NCBI GenBank assembly: GCA_026985785.1
Contig: JALSPT010000032.1
Location: 1 to 16,800 of the forward strand
DNA from: Anaerolineales bacterium
GTDB taxonomy: Bacteria; Chloroflexota; Anaerolineae; Anaerolineales; DRMV01
Length of the DNA: 16,800 nt
Reading direction: 5' to 3'
Every line of letters begins with the position of its first letter. Position 1 is the first letter of the stretch. A program made the translations under genes and the position numbers. The notes beneath the pieces are model-generated. The model did no database searches. It had not been told where the DNA came from and saw nothing but the letters and a program-made list of their open reading frames with translations. Below, in pieces: positions 7,588-14,178 of this stretch.

Positions 7588-9204
7588 GTGAAACTGGTCA
7601 CGGTGGCCGAGATGCGGGCGATCGAGCAACAAACCGACGCCCGCGGGTGGTCGTACGCCCAGATGATGGAAGCCGCTGGCAAAGGGCTGGCGCAGGTCGT
7701 CGCCCAGGAATATGCCTCGTTGGGCGAACACACCGTTTTGGGGCTGGTGGGCAAAGGGAATAATGGCGGCGACACACTGGTGGCGTTGAACGAGTTGCTG
7801 CGGCTGGGATGGCAGGCCACCGCCTATCTAAGCGCGCCGCGCGAGGACGACCCGTTGGTCAGCCGATTCACGCGCGGCGGCGGGGTGGTCCTGCGAGCAA
7901 GCGACGACCCGCATTTGGAAACCCTGCGCCGCGCCGTGGGCGACCACGCGGTGCTGCTCGATGGCCTGCTGGGCACCGGCGTACGATTACCCTTGCGGGA
8001 AGAGACGGCGCGCCTGCTGCGTGCTGTCAAAGAAGCCATTGCGTTCCAACGCCCCATCGTGGTGGCCGTAGATGTACCTTCGGGCATCGATTGCGACACC
8101 GGCGCAGCCGCCGAAGAGGCGCTATCGGCTGACCTCACGGTGACCATGGCAGCGGCCAAAGTCGGAATGACCCAAATGCCCGCCCTCGGCTTGATGGGAG
8201 AGGTGATCGGCGTAGACATCGGCATTCCCGAGGATCTGCCTGCCTGGCAAGCGGTACACCGTTACTGGGTAGATGGACGCATGGTCGCGCAAGTCCTGCC
8301 GCCGCGCCCCAAGGACGCCTACAAAAGCACCTTTGGCACGGCCATGGTGGTCGCCGGTTCGGTCAATTACACCGGCACGGCTTTGCTGGCAGGAGAAGCC
8401 GCTTACCGCGTGGGGGTAGGGCGCGTCATGCTGGCCGTCCCGGCCCTCTTGCATGGCGTGCTCGCTGGTCATTTACCAGAGGCCACGTGGTTGCTTCTGC
8501 CACACGAACTCGGCGTGGTGGCGGCAGAAGCCAGCGAAGTGCTCACCCAGGCACTCAACGAGCGCATCAAAGCCATGCTGATTGGGCCTGGATTGGGAGT
8601 AGAGCAGACCACGGAGCATTTTCTGGCGCGGCTGCTCGGCGTCCAGCCGCGTGGGAAAAGCGCCTTGGGGTTCGTACCCGCCACGGCGCCGACCCAAGCC
8701 AAGCGCCCCGCTTTGCCTCCGCTGGTGCTCGACGCCGACGGGCTGAAATTGCTGGCGCGCCTTGAAGGTTGGGCACAGGCGCTGCCGCCGAAGAGCATCC
8801 TCACCCCCCACCCTGCCGAAATGGCCTTGCTCACCGGCCTGCGCAGGGAAGCCATTCAGGAAAACCGGCTGGCCGTGGCGGAGCGTTTTGCAGGTGAATG
8901 GGGGCACGTCGTGGTGTTGACCGGTGCAGGCACCGTAGTGGCCGCACCGGATGGGCGGCTTGCCGTCATACCGGCGGCCACGGCTGCCCTGGCGCGCGCC
9001 GGCACCGGTGGCGCGCTGGCAGGGGTGATCACCGGCCTGCTGGCGCAAGGCGTTCCGCCGTGGGAAGCAGCCTACGCAGGCGCCTGGCTCCACGCCCAGG
9101 CCGGGATGTTTGCGTGGGAAGAAGGGGGGTCCTCTGCCGCCGTCCTGGCCCGCGACGTGGTGCATGCCTTACCCCGTGTGCTGCAAGCGTTGAATTACAC
9201 CTGA
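7588..9204 (+). CDS. nnr: Bifunctional NAD(P)H-hydrate epimerase / ADP-dependent dehydratase
   Basis: The 538-residue protein repairs hydrated NADH and NADPH: the N-terminal domain interconverts the R and S forms, and the C-terminal domain dehydrates S-NAD(P)HX using ADP or ATP. Epimerase motifs are GKGNNGGD (55-62) and VDVPSGIDCDTG (from about 161). The ribokinase-like dehydratase half starts near residue 225 with KDAYKSTFGTAMVVAGS and includes VLDADGLKLL, LTPHPAEMALLTG and VVLTGAGTVV. The expected GTGDVLAG motif instead reads AGTGGALAG: residue 475 (GGC, 9010-9012) is Gly where the family has Asp. A Pro/Ala-rich loop (around 8640-8715) is a small insertion. GTG is chosen from the perfect Shine-Dalgarno; ATG 7612 is a weaker alternative. 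The gene converges on degV with only six bases between stops and no terminator visible there. Confidence 0.94.
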   Translation: MKLVTVAEMRAIEQQTDARGWSYAQMMEAAGKGLAQVVAQEYASLGEHTVLGLVGKGNNGGDTLVALNELLRLGWQATAYLSAPREDDPLVSRFTRGGGVVLRASDDPHLETLRRAVGDHAVLLDGLLGTGVRLPLREETARLLRAVKEAIAFQRPIVVAVDVPSGIDCDTGAAAEEALSADLTVTMAAAKVGMTQMPALGLMGEVIGVDIGIPEDLPAWQAVHRYWVDGRMVAQVLPPRPKDAYKSTFGTAMVVAGSVNYTGTALLAGEAAYRVGVGRVMLAVPALLHGVLAGHLPEATWLLLPHELGVVAAEASEVLTQALNERIKAMLIGPGLGVEQTTEHFLARLLGVQPRGKSALGFVPATAPTQAKRPALPPLVLDADGLKLLARLEGWAQALPPKSILTPHPAEMALLTGLRREAIQENRLAVAERFAGEWGHVVVLTGAGTVVAAPDGRLAVIPAATAALARAGTGGALAGVITGLLAQGVPPWEAAYAGAWLHAQAGMFAWEEGGSSAAVLARDVVHALPRVLQALNYT

Positions 9205-9210
9205 GTCCCT

Positions 9211-10077
9211 CTACGCCCACTGGGCAGCCACCCCCAACAAGCCAGGGCCAAAATGCACCGCCAGGGCAGGGCCAAAATCGACCACCAGCGGTTCGCCCTG
9301 AAAGCCCAGCGCGGCTGCAGCCTCGGGTGCCCACGCACGCGCCTTTTCCTCGATGCCGCCATGTACCACCGCCATGCGTTTGATGGGCGCACCTTGGGCA
9401 GCCTCCCGCACTAAAGCCAGCACCCGCTTGAGCGCCCCGCGATACGTCCGCTCGGTGGCCACGGCCTTGGGCACACCGTCCAACAAGCCCACCACGGGTT
9501 TCACCTGCACGGCAGCCTGCGCCGCCGCCTCCGCCCCTTGCGTGCGGCCTGACGCCGTCAGGTGCTCTATCTCCGTCACCGTAAAATACAGCCGCGAGCG
9601 GGCTTTTACCGCCTCGATGGCCGCCAGGGCTTCGGCCACGCCACCGCCTGCACGCACCGCCTCCACCGCTTCGATCAACATGAAACCCATTTGCATGGAC
9701 GTGCTCTCGCTGTCCACCACCACGACCTGAATTTCGTCCCTCACCATCTCGGCGGCCAGTTCCGCGGCCTGACAGGTGCCCGAGGCCTTCGCGGTCACAT
9801 GTACCGAAATGGCGGTGGTGTAACCCTGCTCGGCAAGGGCAAGGTAAGCCGCGCGGAAATCGGCAGGCGAGGGCTGGGAAGTCGTCGGCATCGCGCCGGT
9901 CTCGCGTTTGTATTCGGCCAAGCGGCGGTAGAAAACCTCCGGCGGCATCTCTTCGTAATCTTTGTAGGATTGGTCGCCAAAAATTACATACACCGGCACG
10001 ACGTGAATGCCATAGGCGCGAGCCATCTCAGATGGCATGTTGACGGTGGTATCGGTGACAAAAGCAATCGGCGACAT
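9211..10077 (-). CDS. DegV family protein (fatty-acid-binding)
   Basis: From ATG 10077 the protein is 288 residues, a usual DegV length. It has the N-terminal FVTDTTVNMP motif, PTTSQPSP, SVHVTAKASGT, a central VVDSESTSMQMG segment and a C-terminal HFGPGLLGVA. DegV (FakB-type) proteins bind a single fatty acid and, in firmicutes, present it to the kinase FakA for phosphorylation and entry into phospholipid synthesis; no FakA-like gene is in this window. An in-frame ATG at 10095 lies upstream, but AAAGGAG (10086-10092) fits ATG 10077. Upstream lies a MITE-like element beginning at 10112, and no convincing promoter is visible between that element and the gene. It is separated from the upstream methyltransferase gene by an intrinsic terminator, so it is probably not part of that operon. 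Confidence 0.92.
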   Translation of the reverse strand: MSPIAFVTDTTVNMPSEMARAYGIHVVPVYVIFGDQSYKDYEEMPPEVFYRRLAEYKRETGAMPTTSQPSPADFRAAYLALAEQGYTTAISVHVTAKASGTCQAAELAAEMVRDEIQVVVVDSESTSMQMGFMLIEAVEAVRAGGGVAEALAAIEAVKARSRLYFTVTEIEHLTASGRTQGAEAAAQAAVQVKPVVGLLDGVPKAVATERTYRGALKRVLALVREAAQGAPIKRMAVVHGGIEEKARAWAPEAAAALGFQGEPLVVDFGPALAVHFGPGLLGVAAQWA

Positions 10078-10085
10078 GGCACACA

Positions 10086-10092
10086 CTCCTTT
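10086..10092 (-). promoter_or_regulatory. Shine-Dalgarno deciding the degV start
   Basis: Read on the minus strand this is AAAGGAG, eight bases before ATG 10077. It lies inside the six-codon extension that would begin at ATG 10095, which argues against that longer form. Confidence 0.75.
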
Positions 10093-10102
10093 CATGGGGC
10101 TA

Positions 10103-10111
10103 GGGGAGACT
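10103..10111. repeat. Left target-site duplication of element copy 1 (imperfect)
   Basis: GGGGAGACT abuts the left end of the element. It pairs with GGAGAGACT at 10325-10333, matching 8 of 9 bases, as expected for an aged 9-bp target duplication. Confidence 0.65.
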
Positions 10112-10324
10112 CAGGGCTTTTCCATAATGGCCAATTTACCGTATTTTGCCGCGCCGAGGTCGATCTCACCCATCCCCCAGCCGCCTGATGGCGGCTTTCC
10201 CCCTTCCCTCTCTTAGTAAGAGAGGGAAGGGGGGCCGAAAAGCGCAAAATGCGCTTTTCGAGCAGGGGTTAGGAGAGATCTTCGCCTCTGGAGCAATCAA
10301 GTACAAGACTTTTGAAAAGCCCTG
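10112..10324 (+). mobile_element. MITE-like element, copy 1 (213 bp)
   Basis: The ends are a perfect 11-bp terminal inverted repeat (CAGGGCTTTTC at 10112-10122, GAAAAGCCCTG at 10314-10324). Inside are three hairpins: AGCCGCC/GGCGGCT (10179-10196); a 35-base palindrome with 17-base arms around one G (10199-10233); and an 11-bp stem with loop AAA (10236-10260). Subterminal stretches (GAGGTCGATCTC near 10155, and the complement of 10270-10288) are also imperfect inverted repeats, so the whole element could fold on itself. It has no credible ORF. It is about 95% identical to 15370-15584 in the same orientation (about ten substitutions and a 2-base indel). Small size, inverted ends, flanking duplications and a second copy support a non-autonomous transposon moved in trans by a DDE transposase not present here. 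It fills most of the 303-base gap between degV and the methyltransferase gene. Confidence 0.85.
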
Positions 10325-10333
10325 GGAGAGACT
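10325..10333. repeat. Right target-site duplication of element copy 1 (imperfect)
   Basis: GGAGAGACT abuts the right end of the element and matches the left flank at 8 of 9 positions. Confidence 0.65.
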
Positions 10334-10338
10334 ACAGC

Positions 10339-10377
10339 AAAAAAAGAAAACCCGCAACACCCAAAGGCGTTGCGGGG
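10339..10377 (-). terminator. Intrinsic terminator of the reductase-exonuclease-methyltransferase operon
   Basis: CCCGCAAC (10351-10358) pairs with GTTGCGGG (10369-10376), with further pairing toward the loop. On the minus strand the stem is followed by a U-rich tract (complement of 10339-10350). It begins four bases after the methyltransferase stop. Confidence 0.85.
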
Positions 10378-10380
10378 AAG

Positions 10381-11262
10381 TCATTTCGTCGCGATGATGT
10401 GCGCCATGCCATGGGCAGAATCGAGTGTCACCTGAGCATCTGCCGGGAGCAAAGCGGCGATCTCCTCTGGGCGCAGAAAGTGAGAGCGCATCAGGAGCAG
10501 CTTCTCGCCCACAGCCAAGGCTTTGATGATGGGAAGGTTGAAATCCGGCTCCTCGATGACCAAGCGCCCACCCGGCGCGAGCACGCGCCACAATTCCTCC
10601 ACCGAGCGGCGCTGCTCGAAGACGTGATGCAGCGCATCGACCATCACGATCCGGTCGAAAGTGTTGTCGGGGAAAGGCAACCGCTCGGTCAACGCCGCCA
10701 CGGCCTGCACCTTGGGCTTTTGCATGGCGTAGCGCAACATTCCCACCGAGAGGTCAGCGACCACCAATTGACGGGCAGGTTGAAGGAACTGCGCTACCCG
10801 CCCGGTGCCGCCACCGGCATCCAACACACGGCTTTCAGGGGTGAGTTGCAACGCCTGAAGCAAACGGGCCGGATCTTGCGGATGGATGAGGCGCTCGTAC
10901 CACGGTGCGATGAGGTCGAAATGGAAATCAGCCCCGTAATGGGCTTCGCGCCAGCGCCACAGCAACGCCCCGCCCAACGCGGCGGCCAGGTCGATGACCA
11001 ACGTCGCCCACCAGAACCCCACATCACCCAGCCAGAGTTGCCGAGCGCTCAGTTGGAGGAGAGAAACGATCACCGTGCTAAACAACGCCGTGCCATAGCC
11101 CAGCGCCGCGCTCCCCAGGTAACCCACGCCGAAGAAAAACACTACCTGGAGCAAAAAGGTCAGCCCCACCCAACGGGGGGCGAGGCGAGCGAGATAAGCC
11201 GGCAATGGCAGCGCAGCCAGCACAAACCACATCAAGGCAAGCCAGGAAGGGGGGCGTTTCAT
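10381..11262 (-). CDS. Four-TM domain fused to a class I SAM-dependent methyltransferase
   Basis: The N-terminal third of this 293-residue protein has four predicted TM helices (about 7-25, 32-52, 56-73 and 81-102). The rest is a UbiE/Methyltransf_11-like domain. Motif I is VLDAGGGTGRV (146-156); the acidic end of strand 2 is VVADLS (167-172); then come LPFPDNTFDRIVMVDALHHV (195-214) and the RVLAPGGRLVIEE segment (226-238). Such enzymes transfer a methyl group from S-adenosylmethionine, and the membrane part suggests a lipid, quinone or other membrane-bound substrate, which cannot be named from sequence. It starts three bases after the exonuclease stop (TAG, GCT, ATG), with a G-rich ribosome site inside the exonuclease end, so it is the last gene of a three-gene operon. 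Most UbiE-like methyltransferases are soluble, so the fused membrane domain is notable. Confidence 0.88.
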   Translation of the reverse strand: MKRPPSWLALMWFVLAALPLPAYLARLAPRWVGLTFLLQVVFFFGVGYLGSAALGYGTALFSTVIVSLLQLSARQLWLGDVGFWWATLVIDLAAALGGALLWRWREAHYGADFHFDLIAPWYERLIHPQDPARLLQALQLTPESRVLDAGGGTGRVAQFLQPARQLVVADLSVGMLRYAMQKPKVQAVAALTERLPFPDNTFDRIVMVDALHHVFEQRRSVEELWRVLAPGGRLVIEEPDFNLPIIKALAVGEKLLLMRSHFLRPEEIAALLPADAQVTLDSAHGMAHIIATK

Positions 11263-11265
11263 AGC

Positions 11266-11835
11266 CTACCCCCACGGAAGCGGCTGCTCGGCGATCTTGC
11301 GATGCACCTCGCGCGCCAACAGGGTGTCGTCCAGGGCGCGGTGACTGTTGGGGATGGGAATTTGCAACTCCCGCCCTACCTGTGCCAATCGCCAGCGGCG
11401 CAGTTCGCCGTCTTGTCCACGAGCGCCCTTGAATTCTGAATACAGCGCCAACAGGTCGCCAAATTCGGCACCCGGCACTTCAAAATCCATGCCATACTGC
11501 GCCGCCGTTTGGCGCATCAGCCGGACGTCGTAATCAGCATTGTAGATCAGCACCAGCCTCCCCGCCAAGGCGGCCTGAATCTGCGGCCAAACCTCCGGCC
11601 AGGAAGGAGCCCCCTGGAGCATGGCTGTGCTCAAGCCATGCACATTCGTAGCATCCACAGGCACCGGACGCAGGGGGCGAATGAGGGTGTTCACCAGGGG
11701 GCGCCCGTCGGCGTCCACGATGGCAATTTCAATGACCTCTGCGTCGGCACCTAAGCCGGTCGTCTCGGTGTCGAGGTAAACCGGCCTGCGTTCCCACCAT
11801 GCCTTGGCTTTTTTGATCGCGGTCCAGCGGCTCAT
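11266..11835 (-). CDS. DEDDh 3'-5' exonuclease (DNA polymerase III epsilon-like)
   Basis: From ATG 11835 the protein is 189 residues. ExoI is DTETTGL with D22 and E24, ExoII is YNADYDVRLM with D101, and ExoIII is the HRALDD segment with H165 and D170, giving the complete DEDDh set for two-metal 3'-5' nuclease activity. There are no extra domains (no BRCT, UvrC-like or helicase part), so it resembles stand-alone proofreading or RNase T/oligoribonuclease-like enzymes; DNA versus RNA substrate cannot be decided. A longer form from 11922 would run back through the end of the reductase gene and is rejected, because GGAGGAG (11840-11846) sits four bases before ATG 11835. The start is one base after the reductase stop and the end three bases before the methyltransferase, indicating a single transcript. 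Confidence 0.92.
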   Translation of the reverse strand: MSRWTAIKKAKAWWERRPVYLDTETTGLGADAEVIEIAIVDADGRPLVNTLIRPLRPVPVDATNVHGLSTAMLQGAPSWPEVWPQIQAALAGRLVLIYNADYDVRLMRQTAAQYGMDFEVPGAEFGDLLALYSEFKGARGQDGELRRWRLAQVGRELQIPIPNSHRALDDTLLAREVHRKIAEQPLPWG

Positions 11836-11836
11836 T

Positions 11837-12799
11837 TCACTCCTCCGGGGCGTTTTGCAGGATCGCTTCGATGCGTTCCAAAACGTCGTTTCCCAGTTTG
11901 TTGAGGGCTGCTGTTGCCCCAAGGTTCTCTTTCAACTGGCCAATCTTGCTCGCGCCGGTGATCACGCTCGAGACTTCCTTGCGGCGCAGCAGCCAGGCAA
12001 TCGCCAGTTGCGCGGTGGTGACCCCCAGTTCGGCAGCCAAGGCGGAAAGTTGACGCACCTTGGCGATGGTGTCAGGCGTAAGACGATCCCGAATCCAGGC
12101 CATGCTTTCCAGCGACGCGCGACTCCCCTCGGGGATGCCGTCGTTGTATTTCCCGCTCAGGATGCCGGAATAGAGCGGGCTCCAGGTCGTCAGGCCAATA
12201 CCGAATTTCTGCGCCACGGGGGCAAGGTCGATCTCCACCTGACGGCGGTGGAACATGTTGTACTGCGGCTGCTCCACCGTTGGGGGAATGAGGTGATGCT
12301 GCCGGGCGATACCAATGGCTTCTACGATTTGCGCCGCTGTCCACTCCGAGGTGCCCCAGTAGAGGATCTTGCCCTGCTGAATGAGCAGATTCATGGTATA
12401 AACCACCTCTTCGACCGGCGTATCGGGGTCGAAACGGTGGCAGTAGTAAATGTCCAGGTAATCGGTATTCAGGCGCCGCAAAGAAGCATGAACGGATTCC
12501 ACAATGTGCTTGCGAGAAAGCCCGCGCCCGTTGGGGCCGGGCATCGTGGGCCAAAAAACCTTGCTGGAGAGCACCAGGGCCTCACGGGGCAAATCGGCAA
12601 TGGCTTTGCCCATCAAGATTTCGGCTTGTCCACGGGCGTACACGTCGGCGTTGTCGAAAAAGTTGATGCCATGATCATACGCGGCGTGAATGAGTTCGGC
12701 CGCCTCCTTGACACCCAACTGGTTGCCAAAAGTGACCCATGCGCCATAAGAGATTTCGCTAACCTTGAGGCCGGAACGTCCCAGGCGACGGTAATGCAT
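11837..12799 (-). CDS. Aldo/keto reductase (Kv-beta/YghZ-like)
   Basis: From ATG 12799 the protein is 320 residues, a usual length for an NADPH-dependent TIM-barrel reductase. The family tetrad is present: D49 in FFDNADVY, Y54, K80 in LSSKVFW and H121 in YYCHRFD. The C-terminal SSVITGASKIGQLKENL is the nucleotide-binding segment. Sequence style (YGAWVTFGNQL, WGTSEW, YNMFHRR) is closest to potassium-channel beta-subunit-like AKRs, which reduce aldehydes and ketones; the natural substrate is unknown. The frame stays open to 13009, but GGAGG (12805-12809) five bases upstream and a TATAAT box at 12833-12838 define ATG 12799. It is the first gene of the operon with the exonuclease and the methyltransferase. 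Confidence 0.95.
   Translation of the reverse strand: MHYRRLGRSGLKVSEISYGAWVTFGNQLGVKEAAELIHAAYDHGINFFDNADVYARGQAEILMGKAIADLPREALVLSSKVFWPTMPGPNGRGLSRKHIVESVHASLRRLNTDYLDIYYCHRFDPDTPVEEVVYTMNLLIQQGKILYWGTSEWTAAQIVEAIGIARQHHLIPPTVEQPQYNMFHRRQVEIDLAPVAQKFGIGLTTWSPLYSGILSGKYNDGIPEGSRASLESMAWIRDRLTPDTIAKVRQLSALAAELGVTTAQLAIAWLLRRKEVSSVITGASKIGQLKENLGATAALNKLGNDVLERIEAILQNAPEE
11840..11846 (-). promoter_or_regulatory. Shine-Dalgarno deciding the exonuclease start
   Basis: GGAGGAG on the minus strand lies inside the last codons of the reductase gene, four bases before ATG 11835. It supports the short 189-residue form and translational coupling. Confidence 0.75.
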
Positions 12800-12804
12800 T
12801 GCAA

Positions 12805-12809
12805 CCTCC
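12805..12809 (-). promoter_or_regulatory. Shine-Dalgarno deciding the aldo/keto reductase start
   Basis: GGAGG on the minus strand lies five bases before ATG 12799. It excludes the 70-residue extension that the open frame would otherwise allow. Confidence 0.8.
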
Positions 12810-12832
12810 AAAGAAGAGAATTCTTTTCCCCC

Positions 12833-12838
12833 ATTATA
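12833..12838 (-). promoter_or_regulatory. -10 box of the reductase operon
   Basis: The minus strand reads GGGTATAATGG, a perfect TATAAT 33 bases before the start codon. No good -35 lies 16-18 bp upstream; TTTAGC is at 19 bp and matches 3 of 6 bases, so an activator may be needed. The rest of the gap between this gene and hemW shows no convincing hemW terminator. Confidence 0.65.
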
Positions 12839-12945
12839 CCCTTTCGCCCGCTGCACGGCTAAAGCCAGGGGGAGAATTTCCCGTCGCTGCCCCCCAAGAA
12901 GCGTGGAGGCAGCGCCATCTCTGGCCTCAGACCAAAGCCAGTGTC

Positions 12946-14112
12946 TCACACAAACTCCCGAAAAACCCAGTTCCCTACCAGGCGGGCGCGCGAAGTCAAC
13001 CGCAGGCATTCACCGTCTGCGCTCCACGTCAGCAAGCCCAGCGCCATCAGGCGCCGAATTTTCTCGCCATACACGGCCTCCAGCGAACGTCCAAAGCGCC
13101 TGGCGAAAGCCGCCCGACACACTCCTTCGGCGGTCAGCCGCAGCCCCATCATCATCGTCTCGGCCATTTCGTCCGCTTCCGAAAGCCGTCGCGCTTCGAC
13201 CGTGGCCGGCGTTCGCGGAAATGGCCGAGGGCGCGCGTCTTCAGCCTGCAAGCGGCGAATGTATGCCGCCGGCGTAAGGACGTTCATCGTGCGAACCCCA
13301 GCCGCATAGCCATGCGCCCCTGCTCCTACGCCCAAATAAGGCCGGTTGCGCCAGTATTGCAAATTGTGGCGGCAAGCCCGCCCAGGCTGTGCCCAGTTGG
13401 AAATCTCATATTGCGCAAAACCCACCTCCCGCAAACGCCTATCAGCCCACAAGTACATCTCCGCCGCCAGGTCATCATCCGGCGCGGGCACCAGCCCGTG
13501 CGCCACCCAATGCGCCAGTGGCGTGCCATGCTCCAGCGTCAGGGCGTAGAGCGAAAAGTGCTCCGGCGCCAGCCCGAGCGCCAGTTCCACCGTTTGCTGC
13601 CAACGCGCCAAAGGTTGCTGGGGCAAGCCAAAGATCAGGTCCAGGTTGAGGTTGTCGAAACCTGCCCGCCGCGCAGCCACCACCGTGCGAATGACCGCCA
13701 CGAAGTCGTGATCGCGCTCCAGCAAACGAAGGTCATCCGGGTGTGCCGATTGCATCCCCAGGCTCAAGCGGTTCACCCCCGCCCGCCGAAGCGCCCGCAA
13801 TGCCGCCTCGTCCACCGTCGCCGGGTTGGCCTCCAGCGTCACTTCTGCACCGGCGGTCAGGGCGAAATGCTGCGCCACGGCTTCCAACACCTGCGCCACT
13901 TGCTGCGGCGAAAGCAATGAAGGCGTACCTCCCCCAAAATACACCGTGTGCACCGGCAGGCGCTCGGACGCCCCCGCTGCCAAAAAGCGCAGCTCCCGAC
14001 ACACGGCTTCCACATACGCCGCCCGCAAGTGCTCCTGCCCGGCGTATGTGTTGAAATCGCAATAACTGCACCGCTGGCGGCAAAACGGCACATGGATATA
14101 CAGGCTGTACAC
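12946..14112 (-). CDS. hemW: HemW-like radical SAM heme chaperone (coproporphyrinogen III oxidase-like)
   Basis: From GTG 14112 the protein is 388 residues and begins VYSLYIHVPFCRQRCSYCDF, with the radical-SAM CX3CX2C at C11, C15 and C18. Further family motifs are YFGGGTPSLL, EANPATVDE, NRLSLGMQSAHPDDL, NLDLIFGLPQQ, YALTLEHGTPL and CRHNLQYWRNRPYLGVGAGAHGY, plus a C-terminal winged-helix-like part. The CRHNLQYW segment is typical of HemW, which binds heme and delivers it to respiratory proteins, rather than of the true oxygen-independent oxidase HemN. The frame stays open to 15369, but that extension is antisense to the LysM gene and lacks family sequence. A -10 element (14119-14124) lies just seven bases before the GTG with no Shine-Dalgarno between, which points to a leaderless transcript. 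Confidence 0.92.
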   Translation of the reverse strand: MYSLYIHVPFCRQRCSYCDFNTYAGQEHLRAAYVEAVCRELRFLAAGASERLPVHTVYFGGGTPSLLSPQQVAQVLEAVAQHFALTAGAEVTLEANPATVDEAALRALRRAGVNRLSLGMQSAHPDDLRLLERDHDFVAVIRTVVAARRAGFDNLNLDLIFGLPQQPLARWQQTVELALGLAPEHFSLYALTLEHGTPLAHWVAHGLVPAPDDDLAAEMYLWADRRLREVGFAQYEISNWAQPGRACRHNLQYWRNRPYLGVGAGAHGYAAGVRTMNVLTPAAYIRRLQAEDARPRPFPRTPATVEARRLSEADEMAETMMMGLRLTAEGVCRAAFARRFGRSLEAVYGEKIRRLMALGLLTWSADGECLRLTSRARLVGNWVFREFV

Positions 14113-14118
14113 GCGTGA

Positions 14119-14128
14119 AAGTATACCA
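14119..14128 (-). promoter_or_regulatory. Extended -10 promoter of hemW (leaderless arrangement)
   Basis: The minus strand reads TGGTATACT: an extended TGn followed by TATACT (5 of 6). Seven bases separate it from the GTG start of hemW, so transcription would begin at or next to the start codon. Confidence 0.6.
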
Positions 14129-14137
14129 TCGTGGGCA

Positions 14138-14146
14138 TGGTATAAT
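14138..14146 (+). promoter_or_regulatory. Extended -10 promoter of the zinc-ribbon LysM gene
   Basis: TGGTATAAT combines a perfect TATAAT (14141-14146) with an extended TG. No strong -35 is seen. The leader would be about 25 bases and contains AAAAGGTG (14167-14174), four bases before the start codon. Confidence 0.7.
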
Positions 14147-14178
14147 CGGCGCGCCGAACTCGGCATAAAAGGTGCTCT

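Noticed and set aside
10179..10260. CRISPR-like array from repeated hairpins
   Set aside because: The hairpins differ in sequence and there are no regular spacers; the unit repeats as a whole only at a second locus.
10146..10397. Small rightward frame through element copy 1
   Set aside because: It crosses the palindromes and both the element boundary and the operon terminator; copy 2 has an indel at the matching place that would break it.
10312..11439. Rightward 375-residue frame opposite the methyltransferase
   Set aside because: It would begin inside the MITE right end, has Gln/Arg/His-rich composition and no motifs; the opposite strand encodes a clear methyltransferase.
11836..11922. 29-residue N-terminal extension of the exonuclease
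   Set aside because: It overlaps the end of the reductase in another frame, and a GGAGGAG site marks ATG 11835.
11804..12862. Rightward 352-residue frame opposite the aldo/keto reductase
   Set aside because: The minus strand has the complete AKR tetrad, a ribosome site and a TATAAT box; the plus frame has no recognisable domain.
12849..12940. Terminator after hemW (CTGGC...GCCAG)
   Set aside because: The stem is only five base pairs with a large loop and no U tract.
12799..13009. 70-residue N-terminal extension of the aldo/keto reductase
   Set aside because: It would run through the promoter and Shine-Dalgarno, and AKR family sequence starts at ATG 12799.
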